Origin: Mycolicibacterium austroafricanum
GTDB lineage: Bacteria > Actinomycetota > Actinomycetes > Mycobacteriales > Mycobacteriaceae
NCBI RefSeq assembly: GCF_000612725.1
Contig: NZ_HG964451.1
Coordinates: 527,634 to 591,633 of the forward strand
Length of the DNA: 64,000 bases
Direction: 5' to 3'
Shown here one piece after another: positions 17,683 to 27,922 of the stretch (positions are counted from its first letter, which is position 1; every line of letters starts with the position of its first letter). A program made the position numbers and the translations under genes. The notes beneath the pieces are model-generated. The model saw only the letters and a list, made by a program, of their open reading frames with translations, was not told where the DNA came from and did no database searches.

Positions 17683-19230
17683 ATGGACATTCATCTGAGC
17701 GCGGCGCACTGGGTCTATCTCGCCGGCATTGTCGTCATTCTCGTGACGATGGCGCTGCGCAAGAACATCGTCGTTCCCGCGGTCGTCGCGACATTGCTGA
17801 CGGCGTGGGTGTTCTCGGGGAGCATCGTGACCGGCCTGTCGTCGATCTTCAACGCCAGCCTGGTCGCCGCGGACGAGCTGTTCAACATCTTCCTGATCAT
17901 CGCGCTGGTCACCGCGATGCTCGGCGCGCTTCGCGAGATGGGCGCCGACCGCCTGATGGTGACCCCGTTCCGGCGGGTGATGCGGGCCGGCACAAGCAGT
18001 TTCGTGGTGCTGGCGATCGTCACCTACGTCATCTCGCTGTTCTTCTGGCCGACACCGGCGGTGCCGCTGGTCGGCGCGGTGCTCATCCCGGTCGCGATCC
18101 GCGCGGGGTTGAGCCCGATGTCGGTCGGGATGGTGGTCGCCATCGCAGGCCAGGGCATGGCGCTGTCGTCGGACTACATCATCAAGGTCGCCCCCGGAAT
18201 CTCGGCCACCGCCGCAGGAGTCGACGCCGACGGTGTGGCCGACAAGTCGCTGGTGCTCTCGCTGATCGTGGGCGGCGTGGCGCTGGGCATCACCTACGTC
18301 ACCCAGCGCCGGACATGGCGCACGCCGTCGCCGGAGCTGCTCGTCGCCTGGGAGAACAAGGCCGACAAGCTCGGCGCGCCCGACGACGACACCGCTGCCG
18401 GCGACGAATTCGGCGGCACCCGCCCGGCGCCGGACCCCGCTCCGGCTCCTGTCGCCGGCGGGGCCCCGACGGCGACGATGGTGCTCGACACCTCCTCGAT
18501 CGAGGTTGCTGATTCGCCGAAGACCTTGTCCGCCAAGACTTTCGCGGTGCTCGTCCCGACCGCGTACCTGGTCTTCATCGTGTACATGCTGCTGGGGAAG
18601 TTCACCACCGCGGTGCCTCCGCTGAAGGGCGGTGACGCGGCGGGCATCGTGGGCGGAATCGCCGCGATGCTGCTGTTCGCCGCGTGCCTGACCAACGACA
18701 AACGGGCATGCCTGGAGAGCTCCTCGCGCCACATCGTCGACGGACTGGTCTTCGCGTTCAAGGCCATGGGCATCGTGCTTCCGATCGCCGGCTTCTTCTT
18801 CATCGGCAACGGCGACTTCTCCGCCCGCATCCTCGGGATGCCCGAGGATGCCACCGGGCCCGCACTGCTCTTCGACCTCATCAACGCGGGGCTCTCGCAC
18901 GTCGCGCCGAACGCATTCGTGGTCGCCTTCACCGTGCTGTTCGTCGGTCTCATCGCCGGCCTTGAGGGTTCCGGGTTCAGCGGGCTGCCGCTGACCGGGT
19001 CGCTGTCGGGGGCACTGGGCTCCGCCGCGGGCATGGATCCGTCGACGCTGGCCGCCATCGGCCAGATGGGCAACATCTGGTCCGGCGGCGGGACGCTGGT
19101 GGCGTGGTCGTCGCTGGTCGCGGTGGCCGGTTTCGCCCGGGTGCCGGTGCTCACCCTGGCACGCAAGTGCTTCCTGCCCGTGATGGCCGGACTGGTGCTG
19201 TCCACCCTGTTCGCCATCATCGCCTTTTGA
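17683..19230 (+). CDS. Multi-spanning membrane permease, ion-transporter-superfamily type
   Basis: A 515-residue integral membrane protein with about 12 hydrophobic helices and a central polar, Pro/Ala-rich cytoplasmic loop (around residues 215-280). The repeated helical-hairpin pattern and the C-terminal GSGFSGLPLTGSLSG and GNIWSGGGTLVAWSS segments resemble carboxylate/gluconate-type permeases, but I cannot name the family securely. ATG 17683 is chosen (MDIHLSAAHWVYL); a GTG at 17665 is an alternative. The shared 12-bp motif 17639-17650 just upstream suggests co-regulation with PucR, so it may import the substrate of the diiron-oxidase pathway. Its stop codon overlaps the start of the next gene. 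Confidence 0.7.
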   Translation: MDIHLSAAHWVYLAGIVVILVTMALRKNIVVPAVVATLLTAWVFSGSIVTGLSSIFNASLVAADELFNIFLIIALVTAMLGALREMGADRLMVTPFRRVMRAGTSSFVVLAIVTYVISLFFWPTPAVPLVGAVLIPVAIRAGLSPMSVGMVVAIAGQGMALSSDYIIKVAPGISATAAGVDADGVADKSLVLSLIVGGVALGITYVTQRRTWRTPSPELLVAWENKADKLGAPDDDTAAGDEFGGTRPAPDPAPAPVAGGAPTATMVLDTSSIEVADSPKTLSAKTFAVLVPTAYLVFIVYMLLGKFTTAVPPLKGGDAAGIVGGIAAMLLFAACLTNDKRACLESSSRHIVDGLVFAFKAMGIVLPIAGFFFIGNGDFSARILGMPEDATGPALLFDLINAGLSHVAPNAFVVAFTVLFVGLIAGLEGSGFSGLPLTGSLSGALGSAAGMDPSTLAAIGQMGNIWSGGGTLVAWSSLVAVAGFARVPVLTLARKCFLPVMAGLVLSTLFAIIAF

Positions 19231-19922
19231 TGGCCGACGCTCCCGCCGACCGGGCGCTGGCCGCGACCGTCGCGCTGACGTTCGTCACCGGCGTCGTCGA
19301 CGCGGTCGGCTTCCTGGGCCTGGACCGGGTGTTCACCGGCAACATGACCGGCAACATCGTGATCCTCGGCATGGGTGTCGCCGGCGCCGACGAACTGCCG
19401 GTGCTGGGTCCGGCGGTCGCGCTGGGCGCGTTCACGGCCGCGGCGTACCTCGCCGGACTGGTGTTGCGCGGTCCCGGCGGCGCCCGCCAACCGGGCTGGC
19501 AGCACCGGGTGACGGTGCTGCTCACGCTGGGCGCGGCGACCTTGACGGTGCTGACGGTGGTCGCCGTCGTCACCGGCAGGCATCCCGAGCCCGTCGTGCA
19601 GATCCCGATGGCCGCCGCCACCGCGGCGGTGATGGGCTCCCAGGCGATGGTCGCGCGCGCCGTCGCCGTCGCCGACATGACCACCGTCGTCGTCACCTCG
19701 ACGTTGGCCTCGCTGGCCGGGGAGACGTGGACGCGCGGTGGCCGGGGCGCAGTGGCCAACCGGCGCCTGGCCGCCATCGTGGTGATCTTCGCCGGCGCCG
19801 TCGTAGGTGCACTGCTGATGCGGATCCACATCGCCGTGCCCTTCGGGCTGGCCGCCGCGACGACCGCGGCCGTCGCCCTCCTCGGCCATCTGCGGCTGTC
19901 GCCGCCGGTCCGGTCGCGGTAG
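19230..19922 (+). CDS. YoaK/DUF1275-family membrane protein
   Basis: A 230-residue membrane protein with about six hydrophobic segments. The N-terminal VTGVVDAVGFLGLDRVFTGNMTGNIV is the DUF1275 (YoaK) signature (partly quoted here in running text). Function of the family is unknown. The ATG overlaps the permease stop codon (TGATG), so the two are co-translated and may work together. It converges on the formylglycine-generating enzyme gene, 15 bp away. Confidence 0.88.
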   Translation: MADAPADRALAATVALTFVTGVVDAVGFLGLDRVFTGNMTGNIVILGMGVAGADELPVLGPAVALGAFTAAAYLAGLVLRGPGGARQPGWQHRVTVLLTLGAATLTVLTVVAVVTGRHPEPVVQIPMAAATAAVMGSQAMVARAVAVADMTTVVVTSTLASLAGETWTRGGRGAVANRRLAAIVVIFAGAVVGALLMRIHIAVPFGLAAATTAAVALLGHLRLSPPVRSR

Positions 19923-19937
19923 GTAGCAGCGGGACGG

Positions 19938-20810
19938 TCAGACCGCGCAGCGGAAGCCGATGTGGGTGGTCGCGCTGTCCTGGGACTGGGGTGACCGGGC
20001 CGACGGTCGGTAGCGGTGGCAGTACTCCGGCGCGCACAGGTGCGAACCGCCCTTGAGCGCCTGGGTCACGGCAGGATCCGGGCCCGCCTGGGGGCAACAC
20101 GAGTTCACCGGTGCGTCGAGCACGTGGTGCCCGGCGAATCTCGTCGTCGTCCACTCCCACACGTTGCCGATCATGTCGACCAGCCCGTAGGCGTTGGCCG
20201 GGAACGTACCGACCGGCGACGTTCCCGCCCAGCCCAGCGCGCCGTCGTTGCGGTACGGGAACGCGCCCTGCCAGGTGTTGGCCATCAGCGCTCCGCCGGG
20301 AACAGCCTCGTCTCCCCAGGCGTACACCGCGGTCGAGCCTGCGCGGGCGGCGAATTCCCACTCCGCCTCGGTCGGCAGCCGCCGCCCCGCCCACCGGGCG
20401 TACGCCGCGGCGTCGGCGTAACAGACCTGCACGACGGGGTGGTCGGGTTTGTCGTCGACGGAGCTGCCCGGGCCGGACGGGTGCCGCCAGTCCGCGCCCG
20501 GCACCCACTCCCACCACTGCCGCCAGTCCGTCAGATCGACCGGTCCCGCGGTGGGCCGGAACACGAGTGCACCGGGAACCAGATCCTGCGGTGCGGCACC
20601 GGGATACAGCGCCGGGTCCGGGGCCAGCTCGGCGACGGTGCGGTACCCGGTGTCGGCGACGAACGAGGCGAACTGTGCGTTGGTGACGGGGTGCCGCTCG
20701 ATGGCGTACGGGGCGACGGTGACGGTGTGGACCGGCGCCTCTTCCGGATAGAACCGTGTCGAGCCCATCCGGAATGACCCGCCGTCGAGGGCGACGAGCT
20801 CGGTCAACAT
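19938..20810 (-). CDS. Formylglycine-generating enzyme (sulfatase-activating, FGE/SUMF1 type)
   Basis: A 290-residue copper-dependent oxygenase that converts the active-site cysteine of type I sulfatases to formylglycine. The two catalytic cysteines are kept in GGSHLCAPEYCHRYR (C259 and C264), followed by the SARSPQSQDS...IGFRCA end of the family; RLPTEAEWEFAARAG and MIGNVWEWTTTRF are also typical. It lies in one operon with AtsA and a lipoprotein, 5 bp from the latter. M. tuberculosis Rv0712 is the characterised counterpart in the same position beside atsA. Its substrate here is presumably C80 of AtsA. Confidence 0.95.
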   Translation of the reverse strand: MLTELVALDGGSFRMGSTRFYPEEAPVHTVTVAPYAIERHPVTNAQFASFVADTGYRTVAELAPDPALYPGAAPQDLVPGALVFRPTAGPVDLTDWRQWWEWVPGADWRHPSGPGSSVDDKPDHPVVQVCYADAAAYARWAGRRLPTEAEWEFAARAGSTAVYAWGDEAVPGGALMANTWQGAFPYRNDGALGWAGTSPVGTFPANAYGLVDMIGNVWEWTTTRFAGHHVLDAPVNSCCPQAGPDPAVTQALKGGSHLCAPEYCHRYRPSARSPQSQDSATTHIGFRCAV

Positions 20811-20815
20811 GTCGT

Positions 20816-21487
20816 TCAGGGTAGGCCGACCTCGAAGTCCTGCGTCACGTGCGCGGCGGCATCGGCGAAGCCGGGGGCACCCGACGGCGCCTGCACATGG
20901 ATCGCGATCAGATGGTCACCGTTGCCGGTGGGCACCTGCACGAGCCGGTCCTCGTACTCGATGGAGTCGCCCCCGTCGGACAGCATTCCCATCAGCCGCT
21001 GCCCGCTGAAGCCGCACATGTCGGCGGGCAGCATGCTGACGGTGCTCATGACCGAGCCGGCGGTGAGGTCGTCGACGTACTCGCGGAACGTCGCCTCCGG
21101 ATCGAGCGAGGTCGCGGTGATCGTGACCTCGGCCCACATCCCGTCGGGCCCCTCGAGCCGGGCGCCGACATCTCCGGTACCGGACGTCATCGCCCACCCG
21201 TCGGGGACCGCGACGGTCGCAGTCGGAGCTCCCGGGTCGGTGACCCGCGCGACGGTGCGCAGTGAGGGCAGCACCGCAGGAACACAGAAAGGACCGGCAG
21301 GCGGCGGCGATCCCGTGGTCGGCACGACGCCGGGCAACGGGTCGGGTGACGCGCTCGGGACCGTCGTCGGCGTGGCCTGCACAGCAGCGGGCTGACTCGG
21401 ATCCGCCACCGGCACACCGTCACTGACCCGCGAACACGCGGCGACGGCGAGCGCGGCACACGCCCACAGGATCACGGAGCGGTTCAC
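20816..21487 (-). CDS. Putative lipoprotein in the sulfatase operon
   Basis: A 223-residue protein with a lipoprotein signal: hydrophobic stretch SVILWACAALAVAAC ending in a lipobox with C18 as the lipidation site. A Pro/Thr/Ser-rich linker (residues 24-66) leads to a soluble domain with two cysteines. This linker-plus-domain layout resembles the LpqN/LpqT-type mycobacterial lipoproteins (VAVPDGWAM, EYVDDLT), but family assignment is tentative. It lies 5 bp downstream of atsA and 5 bp upstream of the formylglycine-generating enzyme gene, so it probably acts with the sulfatase at the cell surface; its role is unknown. Confidence 0.75.
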   Translation of the reverse strand: MNRSVILWACAALAVAACSRVSDGVPVADPSQPAAVQATPTTVPSASPDPLPGVVPTTGSPPPAGPFCVPAVLPSLRTVARVTDPGAPTATVAVPDGWAMTSGTGDVGARLEGPDGMWAEVTITATSLDPEATFREYVDDLTAGSVMSTVSMLPADMCGFSGQRLMGMLSDGGDSIEYEDRLVQVPTGNGDHLIAIHVQAPSGAPGFADAAAHVTQDFEVGLP

Positions 21488-21492
21488 CGCCG

Positions 21493-23847
21493 TCAGTCCC
21501 TGGCGAACGCCCGCGCGAACTCGCGCTCCAGATCGAGATACGGGGCGCCGGAGACGTCGATGTTGACCCGGGCGATGGTTCCCCCGGTGAACGGGTACGG
21601 CGCCTGATAGGCCTGCGACACCGGCGACCCACTGTTGCGGCCCACGCTCAAGGTCGCCCCCGCGAGTCCGAAAGTACCCGGGTGGACCCGCATTTCGGCC
21701 AGTGACGCCACCTGGGCGCTGTCGATGAACAGCGCGGCGTCACCTACCGGGGTGTGGCTGCCCTCGGCGGTTCCGGTGAGGGTGAACGTGAACCCGAGCG
21801 TGTGCAGACCGGCGCTCACCGGGTCCGCTGAGGCCAGCGTCTGCTCGTACTCGCCGAGGAAGTTGTAGCAGAAGTGCAGCCGCCCGCCCTGCACGTACAT
21901 CACGTATCCACCGTGTGCCCCACCGTGTTTGACCACTACACCGTCGGCGCCGTCCGGGTCGACGGCGACCTCGGCGAGCACCGCGAAGGAGCGGCCACGC
22001 AGCTCCACGACGGCACCCATACCGACGTCGGCCGTACCCGGGTAGTAGGCGTACGAATTACGTTCCCCGGTCAGGTAGGGCCGCCACCGCGTGATGGTCT
22101 CCAGGATGTCGAGGTCCCCCAACGGAAGACCGTTGTACTTCGCCGCCTCGGCGAACCACAGCGCCTTGAGCTCCTCGACCTTGTCCGGGTGTTCGGCGGC
22201 CAGATCGTGGCACTGGCTGCGGTCGGCCTCGATGTGGAACAGCTCCCAGCGGTCGTCGTCGAAATGCGACCATCCGGAGGGTGAGGCCGCGTGCACGGCA
22301 CTGGCGAACCACCCCTTGTGCCAGATCCCCCGGGTACCGAGCATGGTGTAGAACTGGGTCTCTTTGCCGGTCGGCGCCGTCGGATTGTCCAGGGCCACCT
22401 TGAAACTGACACCGTCCATCGGCTTCTGCGCCACGCCGCGCACCGTGGCGGGAGGCGTGATGTCGAGCAGGTCGAACACCGTCGGGGTGATGTCGCAGAC
22501 GTTGACGTAGTTGTCGCGCACCTCACCGTGGGCGGCAATGCCGTTGGGCCACGAGATGATTGCGGTGTCGGCGATGCCGCCTTCATGAGACGCGTAGCGC
22601 TTGAACAACTTGTACGGGGTGTTGAACGCCATCGCCCAGCCGATCGGGTAATGGTTGTAGGTCTGGGTGCCACCGAGCTCGTCGAAGGCCTTCAGGCTCT
22701 CTTCGACCGAGTCGATGTAGCCGTTGAAGAACTTGACCTCGTTCACCGAACCGTTGGGCCCACCCTCCCCGCTGGCGCCGTTGTCGGAGATCACCACGAT
22801 GATGGTGTTGTCGAGTTGGCCCGATTCGTCGAGATAGTCCAGGACACGCCCGATCTGGGCATCGGTGTAGGAGAGGAACCCGGCGAACACCTCGGCCATC
22901 CTGGCGAAAAGGCGCTTCTCCTCCTCGCTCAACGAATCCCACGGCCGCACCGTGTCCTGCGCCGGCCACTCCTGCCCGTCGGGGCCCTTGACGTCCAGAT
23001 ACGGGTTCACCGGCGAGAGTTCGGTCTCGGGCGGGACGATGCCGAGACGCTTCTGGTTCTCCAGCACGATCTCGCGGTAGCGCTCATAGCCCATGTCGAA
23101 GACCCCGGAATAGCGGTCCGCCCACTCCTTGAAGACGTGATGGGGCGCGTGCCCCGCGCCGGGACACACGTAGGAGAACCACGGTTTGTCGGGCGCGATG
23201 ACCTTCGAGTCGCGGATGAACTCGATGGTCTTGTCCGCGAGATCCTTCGACAGGTGGTAGCCCTCTTCCGGGCCGGCAGGCGGCGGGACGGGATGGTTGT
23301 CGTAGACCAGGTCGGGATACCACTGATCGGTTTCGCCGCCCATGAATCCGTAGAACCGCTCGAAGCCACGCGACAGCGGCCAGTGCCGCTTCGTCGCCGC
23401 GAGGTTGGACTCCTCCAGCGGGGTCAGATGCCACTTGCCGACGCAGTAAGTGTTGTAACCGTTCTCGGCCAGCACCTCGGAGATCAGGGCGGTGTCGAAC
23501 GGGATTCGGCCGCTGCAATTCGGGAAGCCGTCGGTGAACTCCTCGATGGTTGCCATTCCGACCGTGGTGGCGTTTCGGCCGGTCAGCAGCGACGCCCTGG
23601 TCGGTGAGCACAACGCGGTGGTGTGAAACTGCGAAAGCCGCACTCCTCGTTCGGCAATGCGGCTCATTGCGGGCATGTTGACCAACCCGCCGAAACAGTC
23701 CCAGGTGGCGATGCCGATGTCGTCCCAGACCAGATAGAGGACGTTGGGCGCGTCCGGTTGTGCAGTCGGGGCAGCGAACGGCCCCCAGTCCGGTTCGGAA
23801 TCCCGGATGTCTACCGCGATCTTGCCGTTGAACTCCGTCGTCGCCAC
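21493..23847 (-). CDS. atsA: Arylsulfatase AtsA (type I sulfatase)
   Basis: A 784-residue type I sulfatase. The formylglycine motif CSPTRASLLTGR starts at C80, and the metal-binding Asp pair is in YLVWDDIGI near residue 41; the C-terminal domain (from about residue 600) has the beta-sandwich-like pattern of long mycobacterial AtsA proteins. It hydrolyses sulfate esters after activation by the formylglycine-generating enzyme encoded two genes downstream. No signal peptide is visible. Orthologous in position and length to M. tuberculosis AtsA (Rv0711). It follows the DUF2306 gene by 9 bp, so expression is likely driven from the TetR-controlled promoter near 24.5 kb. Confidence 0.95.
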   Translation of the reverse strand: MATTEFNGKIAVDIRDSEPDWGPFAAPTAQPDAPNVLYLVWDDIGIATWDCFGGLVNMPAMSRIAERGVRLSQFHTTALCSPTRASLLTGRNATTVGMATIEEFTDGFPNCSGRIPFDTALISEVLAENGYNTYCVGKWHLTPLEESNLAATKRHWPLSRGFERFYGFMGGETDQWYPDLVYDNHPVPPPAGPEEGYHLSKDLADKTIEFIRDSKVIAPDKPWFSYVCPGAGHAPHHVFKEWADRYSGVFDMGYERYREIVLENQKRLGIVPPETELSPVNPYLDVKGPDGQEWPAQDTVRPWDSLSEEEKRLFARMAEVFAGFLSYTDAQIGRVLDYLDESGQLDNTIIVVISDNGASGEGGPNGSVNEVKFFNGYIDSVEESLKAFDELGGTQTYNHYPIGWAMAFNTPYKLFKRYASHEGGIADTAIISWPNGIAAHGEVRDNYVNVCDITPTVFDLLDITPPATVRGVAQKPMDGVSFKVALDNPTAPTGKETQFYTMLGTRGIWHKGWFASAVHAASPSGWSHFDDDRWELFHIEADRSQCHDLAAEHPDKVEELKALWFAEAAKYNGLPLGDLDILETITRWRPYLTGERNSYAYYPGTADVGMGAVVELRGRSFAVLAEVAVDPDGADGVVVKHGGAHGGYVMYVQGGRLHFCYNFLGEYEQTLASADPVSAGLHTLGFTFTLTGTAEGSHTPVGDAALFIDSAQVASLAEMRVHPGTFGLAGATLSVGRNSGSPVSQAYQAPYPFTGGTIARVNIDVSGAPYLDLEREFARAFARD

Positions 23848-23856
23848 GCCCGGAGA

Positions 23857-24513
23857 CTACACCGCAGGCATGCCCGTCGGCCCCGGAACCGCCGACGACC
23901 GCGCTCGTCGACGGCCGAGCCGCCAGTGCACCACAGCCAGCGGAATCGTCCAGCCCAGCCACCCGCCGAGGCCCGCCACCAAGTGCAGGTAGCCTTCCTC
24001 GTCGCCGCTGAAGACGTTGTGCTGCAAGGGCATCAGCACCACGAACAGCACCGGGGACCAGACCCTGTTGGTGATCACCGACAGCGCGAGCGTGGCGCTG
24101 TAGATCATGGCGCGCCGATGCTCATCGAAGTTGCGCCGGCGTACGGACAGATATCCGTTGACGGTGAACCACAGCCACAGCGACGCCAGAATCGCGTTGC
24201 TGACGGCCAGCACGGTGCCGAACGGCGTCGCCACCCCGATCACCAACGCACACAATGCCGCCGGTATCGCCGCGCAGCAGTAGAGCCGGCCGACCCGTCG
24301 GTGCACCGCCGGGCGCTTCAACCGCAGCCCGGGCCAGATCTGAAGAACCGCCGCCGGCATCGCCACGCCGGCGAGCGCGACGTGGACCACCAGAAGCGGA
24401 TAGTGCCATTCGAAGGTCGACGGCACGCGCGTCCCGCCCGTCAGATACGGCGGAAGCGACCACGCGAGGAAGGCGACCGAGATCAGCGCGAGAACCCGCC
24501 ATGCGTATGGCAT
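23857..24513 (-). CDS. DUF2306-family membrane protein
   Basis: A 218-residue protein with about seven hydrophobic helices. HRRVGRLYC and NFDEHRRAMIYS resemble the conserved His/Arg-containing loops of DUF2306, a family related in layout to heme- or quinone-linked membrane proteins but of unknown function. It is the first gene of the atsA operon, with a candidate TetR operator overlapping its start codon (24505-24515) and another just upstream, and is divergent from that TetR gene. Confidence 0.8.
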   Translation of the reverse strand: MPYAWRVLALISVAFLAWSLPPYLTGGTRVPSTFEWHYPLLVVHVALAGVAMPAAVLQIWPGLRLKRPAVHRRVGRLYCCAAIPAALCALVIGVATPFGTVLAVSNAILASLWLWFTVNGYLSVRRRNFDEHRRAMIYSATLALSVITNRVWSPVLFVVLMPLQHNVFSGDEEGYLHLVAGLGGWLGWTIPLAVVHWRLGRRRARSSAVPGPTGMPAV

Positions 24514-24554
24514 ACCCGTTAGCGTATGTCATACGCACACGGCTGTACAGCCGT
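24505..24554. promoter_or_regulatory. Operator cluster between DUF2306-atsA operon and tetR
   Basis: Three palindromes in 50 bp: GTATG-G-CATAC at 24505-24515 overlapping the DUF2306 start codon, GCGTATG-T-CATACGC at 24522-24536, and a perfect 16-bp palindrome ACGGCTGTACAGCCGT at 24539-24554. The first two share the half-site GTATG/CATAC with centres 19 bp apart, as expected of paired TetR dimers. They probably let the TetR gene product control both itself and the sulfatase operon. Confidence 0.75.
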
Positions 24555-24567
24555 TAGGCTTGATCGA

Positions 24568-25293
24568 ATGACGAACGAGGAGGAGCGCGAGACGCCGCCA
24601 CTGCCCCGGGCACTGGAGGTCCTCTGGCGCGACCGGGCCGGCGGCGGACGCGCCCGCCGCCTGAGCCGGCAGCGCATCGTCGAGGCAGCGATCGAACTTG
24701 CAGACCGGGACGGCCTCGGCGCGCTGTCGATGGCGCGCCTGGCGGAGCGACTCGGTTGCGGCACCATGTCGCTGTACCGGCACGTCGCCAACAAGGACGA
24801 ACTCGTGACGTTCATGGTGTCCGCAGCTCCCGGTCACCCCCCGGGCACGACGGATCGCGCGGACTGGCGTCACGCCCTCACGGATTGGGCCGTGGGCCTG
24901 TGGGACGTCTACCACCGTCACCCGTGGATCCTGCACGCCACGGTCATCGGCCCGCCCGCCGATCCCGGGCAACTGGCGTGGCTCGATGCCGGCCTCGCCG
25001 CCCTGAGCGGCACCGGACTGTCCGAGCGCGACAAGCTGGCCGCCGTCATGGCGCTCCTGCATTTCGTCCGCGGCGCCTCCGCTCTCGACATCGAGGCCGC
25101 AGACCACCACGACACCGCGCCGGACTACCCCGCACTGCTGCGGCGTCTGGTCACCGGCGAGCGGTTCCCCGCACTGGCAGCGGCACTGCAGGCCGAGGCG
25201 TTCGATGCGGACGGCGACCGGCTCGCGGACTTCCGTTCCGGCCTGGATCAATTCCTCGACGGCATCGACTCCAGGGTGCGCAGATCCCGCTGA
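24568..25293 (+). CDS. TetR-family regulator of the sulfatase operon
   Basis: A 241-residue regulator. An N-terminal tail precedes the TetR helix-turn-helix (RQRIVEAAIELADRDGLGALSMARLAERLGCGTMSLYRHVANKDEL, shown here only in outline: LSRQRIVEAAIELA and CGTMSLYRHVANKDEL); the C-terminal part fits the TetR_C_1 ligand-binding domain. The ATG at 24568 is chosen over an upstream ATG that would lie inside the operator palindromes. It is divergent from DUF2306-atsA and ends at the shared terminator with rpsQ. Ligand unknown. Confidence 0.9.
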   Translation: MTNEEERETPPLPRALEVLWRDRAGGGRARRLSRQRIVEAAIELADRDGLGALSMARLAERLGCGTMSLYRHVANKDELVTFMVSAAPGHPPGTTDRADWRHALTDWAVGLWDVYHRHPWILHATVIGPPADPGQLAWLDAGLAALSGTGLSERDKLAAVMALLHFVRGASALDIEAADHHDTAPDYPALLRRLVTGERFPALAAALQAEAFDADGDRLADFRSGLDQFLDGIDSRVRRSR

Positions 25294-25308
25294 GCCGGCG
25301 ACACCATG

Positions 25309-25348
25309 ACGAAACCCCCGCACGCCGACCGGCGTGCGGGGGTTTCGT
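25309..25348. terminator. Strong bidirectional terminator between tetR and rpsQ
   Basis: A perfect 18-bp stem (25309-25326 and 25331-25348; inner part CCCCCGCACGCC) around a 4-base loop GACC, with GAAA/TTTC at the stem base giving short T tracts in both directions. It ends the S10 operon after rpsQ (24 bp away) and the convergent TetR gene (16 bp away). It insulates the S10 operon from the accessory block. Confidence 0.9.
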
Positions 25349-25371
25349 CGACAACGGCCGGAGCCGTTGTG

Positions 25372-25668
25372 CTACTTGGCCTTTTCGAGAACCTCGACGA
25401 GGCGCCAGCGCTTGGTGGCCGACGTCGGGCGGGTCTCCATCAGCGACACGCGGTCGCCGACACCGGCGTCCTCGTTCTCGTCGTGGGCCTTGACCTTCGT
25501 GGTGGTCCGGATGATCTTGCCGTAGAGCGGGTGGCTCTTACGGGACTCCAGTTCGACCACGATGGTCTTCTGCATCTTGTCCGAGACGACATAGCCGATG
25601 GCGGTCTTGCGACGGCCGCGCGGCTTCTCGGTGCGCGGGGTGTACTTGGCACCCTTGGTGTCTGCCAT
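25372..25668 (-). CDS. rpsQ: 30S ribosomal protein S17
   Basis: S17, 98 residues, a primary 16S rRNA-binding protein. Core motifs are present: [36 protein letters not shown] and [19 protein letters not shown] 15-residue basic N-terminal extension ([15 protein letters not shown]) is usual in mycobacteria. Its ATG overlaps the rpmC stop codon. It is the last gene of this S10 operon because the accessory block and a strong terminator follow. Confidence 0.98.
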   Translation of the reverse strand: MADTKGAKYTPRTEKPRGRRKTAIGYVVSDKMQKTIVVELESRKSHPLYGKIIRTTTKVKAHDENEDAGVGDRVSLMETRPTSATKRWRLVEVLEKAK

Positions 25669-25901
25669 TACGAATCCTCACCTCCGGGTCCGGCGGCCAG
25701 ACCCAACTCACGTTCACGCAGCACGGTGTACAGCCGCGCGATCTCCTGCCGGACCACGCGCAGCCGGCGGTTGTTGGCAAGCTGGCCGGTCGCCATCTGG
25801 AAGCGCAGGTTGAACAGCTCTTCCTTGGACTCGCGGAGCTTGTCGGTCAGTTCTTCGTCGGTGAGCTCGCGCAGTTCGCCGGTCGTGGTTCCGACTGCCA
25901 T
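25668..25901 (-). CDS. rpmC: 50S ribosomal protein L29
   Basis: L29, 77 residues, located at the polypeptide exit tunnel where it helps dock trigger factor and SRP. The start at 25901 ([18 protein letters not shown]) overlaps the rplP stop by one base; the helical hairpin [20 protein letters not shown] is diagnostic. The in-frame extension upstream is the antisense-free tail of rplP read out of phase and is not used. Confidence 0.97.
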   Translation of the reverse strand: MAVGTTTGELRELTDEELTDKLRESKEELFNLRFQMATGQLANNRRLRVVRQEIARLYTVLRERELGLAAGPGGEDS

Positions 25902-26317
25902 CAGAACTGCTCCTCTCTTGTGACGATGCGTGCCTTGATCGGCAGCTTGTGGATCGCACGAGTCAGCGCTTCCCTGGCGATCTTCTCGTCCGGGTAGCTC
26001 AGCTCGAACAGGACACGGCCGGGCTTGACGTTGGCGACCCACCACTCCGGCGAACCCTTGCCGGAACCCATGCGGGTCTCGGCGGGCTTCTTGGTCAGCG
26101 GGCGGTCCGGGAAGATGTTGATCCACACCTTGCCGCCACGCTTGATGTGCCGGTTGATGGCGATACGGGCCGACTCGATCTGCCGGTTGGTGACGTAGGC
26201 ATGGCCGAGGGCCTGGATGCCGTAGTCACCGAAGCTGACCGAGGTCCCGCCGCTGGCGATGCCACGCTGCTTCGGGTGGTGCTGCTTGCGGTGCTTGACC
26301 TTGCGGGGAATAAGCAT
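25901..26317 (-). CDS. rplP: 50S ribosomal protein L16
   Basis: L16, 138 residues, near the A site of the peptidyl transferase centre. Begins [19 protein letters not shown] and has KIWI-type core [25 protein letters not shown] (partly quoted), both family hallmarks. Spacing to rpsC is two bases. Confidence 0.98.
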   Translation of the reverse strand: MLIPRKVKHRKQHHPKQRGIASGGTSVSFGDYGIQALGHAYVTNRQIESARIAINRHIKRGGKVWINIFPDRPLTKKPAETRMGSGKGSPEWWVANVKPGRVLFELSYPDEKIAREALTRAIHKLPIKARIVTREEQF

Positions 26318-26319
26318 GA

Positions 26320-27629
<1,310 letters not shown>

Positions 27630-27911
27630 TTAGCGCCTCTTGGACTTCCGGTCGTCCTTGATGTGACCCTTGAAGGTCCGGGTGGGGGCGAACTCGCCCA
27701 GCTTGTGCCCGACCATCGCCTCGGTGACGAACACCGGGACATGCTTGCGACCGTCGTGGACGGCGAAGGTGTGCCCGATGAAGTCCGGGATGATGGTCGA
27801 CCGACGGGACCAGGTCTTGATGACCTGCTTGGTGTTCTTCTCGTTCTGGACGTCGACCTTCTTGAGCAGATGGTCGTCGACGAACGGGCCCTTCTTCAGG
27901 CTGCGTGGCAT
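27630..27911 (-). CDS. rpsS: 30S ribosomal protein S19
   Basis: S19, 93 residues, of the 30S head. Begins [19 protein letters not shown] and contains [19 protein letters not shown] and [13 protein letters not shown], the full set of family motifs. Spaced 11 bp from rplB and directly abutting rplV. Confidence 0.98.
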
Positions 27912-27922
27912 CGCTTTACTCC

